Origin: an uncultured Collinsella sp.
Lineage (GTDB): Bacteria; Actinomycetota; Coriobacteriia; Coriobacteriales; Coriobacteriaceae
Direction of reading: 5' to 3'
Length of the DNA stretch: 7,781 nucleotides
Assembly (NCBI GenBank): GCA_902475375.1
Contig: CABRZC010000089.1
Span: 1-7,781 of the forward strand
Part shown: positions 7,273 to 7,781 of the stretch, one piece after another
How the letters are laid out: each line of letters opens with the position of its first letter
Position numbering within the stretch: the first letter of the stretch is position 1
Position numbers and translations under genes: made by a program
The notes under the pieces: generated by a model
Told to the model about the DNA's origin: nothing
The model's input: only the letters and a program-made list of their open reading frames with translations
Databases searched by the model: none

Positions 7273-7306
7273 GCACCTACGGGCGACCCGGCGTTTGCCC
7301 CGTTTT
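7260..7306 (+). terminator. Intrinsic terminator of the ABC operon
   Basis: A perfect 14-bp stem pairs 7260-7273 (GGGCAAACGCCGGG) with 7287-7300 around a 13-nt loop, followed by CGTTTT. It lies 41 nt after the permease stop. Read on the opposite strand it has no T-run, so it serves the convergent small gene less well. Confidence 0.88.
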
Positions 7307-7333
7307 GCTGGGGATGTCTGTCGTTCAGTGCTC

Positions 7334-7654
7334 TTACTGGCCAATCCAGTGTTGCGCATAGCTCTTAATGTCCTCGGTAAAACCGTCAAGGTCGTCAAGG
7401 GTGATCACGCTGTCGATAAGCAAATTGGCTATCTCGCGGTGCATTGTGCTGCGGCGAATGTCGTTTGCAATTACGCCTGAGGATAGCTTGTCTCTATTGA
7501 GGTGCTCTTCTAGTGCCCAAAATCTACTGGACGCTTCGCTGTCGCCGTTCAGCATCTCAACGTACTGGCTGATGAGCTTTTCCATATAACGTTCTTGCCA
7601 TTGAGGAAGCATTTTCTTAAACAGCTTCCAGTCGCTTTCGGCTACGTCGCGCAT
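7334..7654 (-). CDS. Small conserved protein of unknown function (106 aa)
   Basis: A soluble, charged, probably all-helical protein of 106 aa with no signal peptide or membrane segment. It starts MRDVAESDWKLFKKMLPQWQ and has a middle part reading FWALEEHLNRDK. The pattern (an acidic residue, then DWKLF, then WQE.YM..L, then a FWxLE...DK segment) resembles a family of about 100-residue proteins I recall from Firmicutes and Coriobacteria. Those are sometimes mislabelled as multidrug transporters; nothing here supports transport. The start at 7654 is set by GGAGG 4 nt upstream; the frame stays open up to an ATG at 7696, but that start has no ribosome site and adds 14 residues unlike the family. 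The gene converges on the ABC operon, with the terminator between their stops. No function is assigned. Confidence 0.8.
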   Translation of the reverse strand: MRDVAESDWKLFKKMLPQWQERYMEKLISQYVEMLNGDSEASSRFWALEEHLNRDKLSSGVIANDIRRSTMHREIANLLIDSVITLDDLDGFTEDIKSYAQHWIGQ

Positions 7655-7658
7655 ATGT

Positions 7659-7663
7659 CCTCC
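7659..7663 (-). promoter_or_regulatory. Strong ribosome binding site of the 106-aa gene
   Basis: GGAGG on the minus strand, 4 nt before the ATG at 7654. It is the strongest Shine-Dalgarno match I found in front of a gene here, and it fixes the start against the upstream ATG at 7696. Confidence 0.75.
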
Positions 7664-7738
7664 GCTCGTCAAACGGGCTTTCCATTTGCCTTTCATTCTA
7701 TTTGGTTTTCGCTCGCAGGCGTGGATGAGAGGCTCTCT

Positions 7739-7781
7739 TTAGCCTTCGAGATTGGGCTTGAATGGGTCGTATGCCACAAAA
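7739..7781 (-). CDS. Possible C-terminal end of a gene entering from the right edge
   Basis: The minus strand reads in frame FVAYDPFKPNLEG and then TAA (7739-7741). The composition is protein-like, and the stop lies 84 nt upstream of the 106-aa gene's start on the same strand, a plausible gene order. Thirteen residues are too few to name a family, and an open frame this short can occur by chance. Confidence 0.2.
   Translation of the reverse strand, partial: FVAYDPFKPNLEG

Overview
The window carries a compact type II-C Cas9 gene on the minus strand, a divergent two-gene ABC efflux-type operon on the plus strand, and a small conserved gene of unknown role on the minus strand at the right. The ABC genes are rich in G+C. 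The permease resembles the long FtsX-type permeases of anaerobic Gram-positive bacteria, and the gene mix looks to me like a gut coriobacterium such as Collinsella. That placement comes from memory of protein style and base composition, not from a marker gene.

Layout. Positions 1-148 hold no gene I can support. A perfect 13-bp hairpin (150-183) sits just past the cas9 stop. cas9 runs leftward from 3209 to 192 (1005 aa) and keeps all its RuvC and HNH catalytic residues. The 536-nt gap 3210-3745 contains, on the cas9 strand, a broken 45-codon remnant of a GyrI-like gene (3474-3337) with its ribosome site and a TATAAT box. It then holds one copy of a 50-bp repeat (3642-3691) and a structured leader in front of the ABC operon. 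The operon is an ATPase (3746-4447) followed almost at once by an FtsX-type permease (4453-7218). The second, inverted copy of the 50-bp repeat (7223-7272) starts 5 nt after the permease stop and runs into a strong intrinsic terminator (7260-7306). A 106-aa gene of unknown function (7654-7334) converges on it, and the tail of another minus-strand reading frame may enter at the right edge.

How the parts work together. The ATPase and permease should form one MacB/LolCDE-like type VII ABC machine in the cell membrane. Cas9 would be an RNA-guided DNA nuclease, but no cas1, cas2, CRISPR array or convincing tracrRNA is visible here. Its partners must lie left of the window, lie elsewhere in the genome, or be missing. 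The features most worth a second look are the compact Cas9 with no visible partners, the matched inverted repeats that bracket the ABC operon, and the GyrI-like remnant between them.
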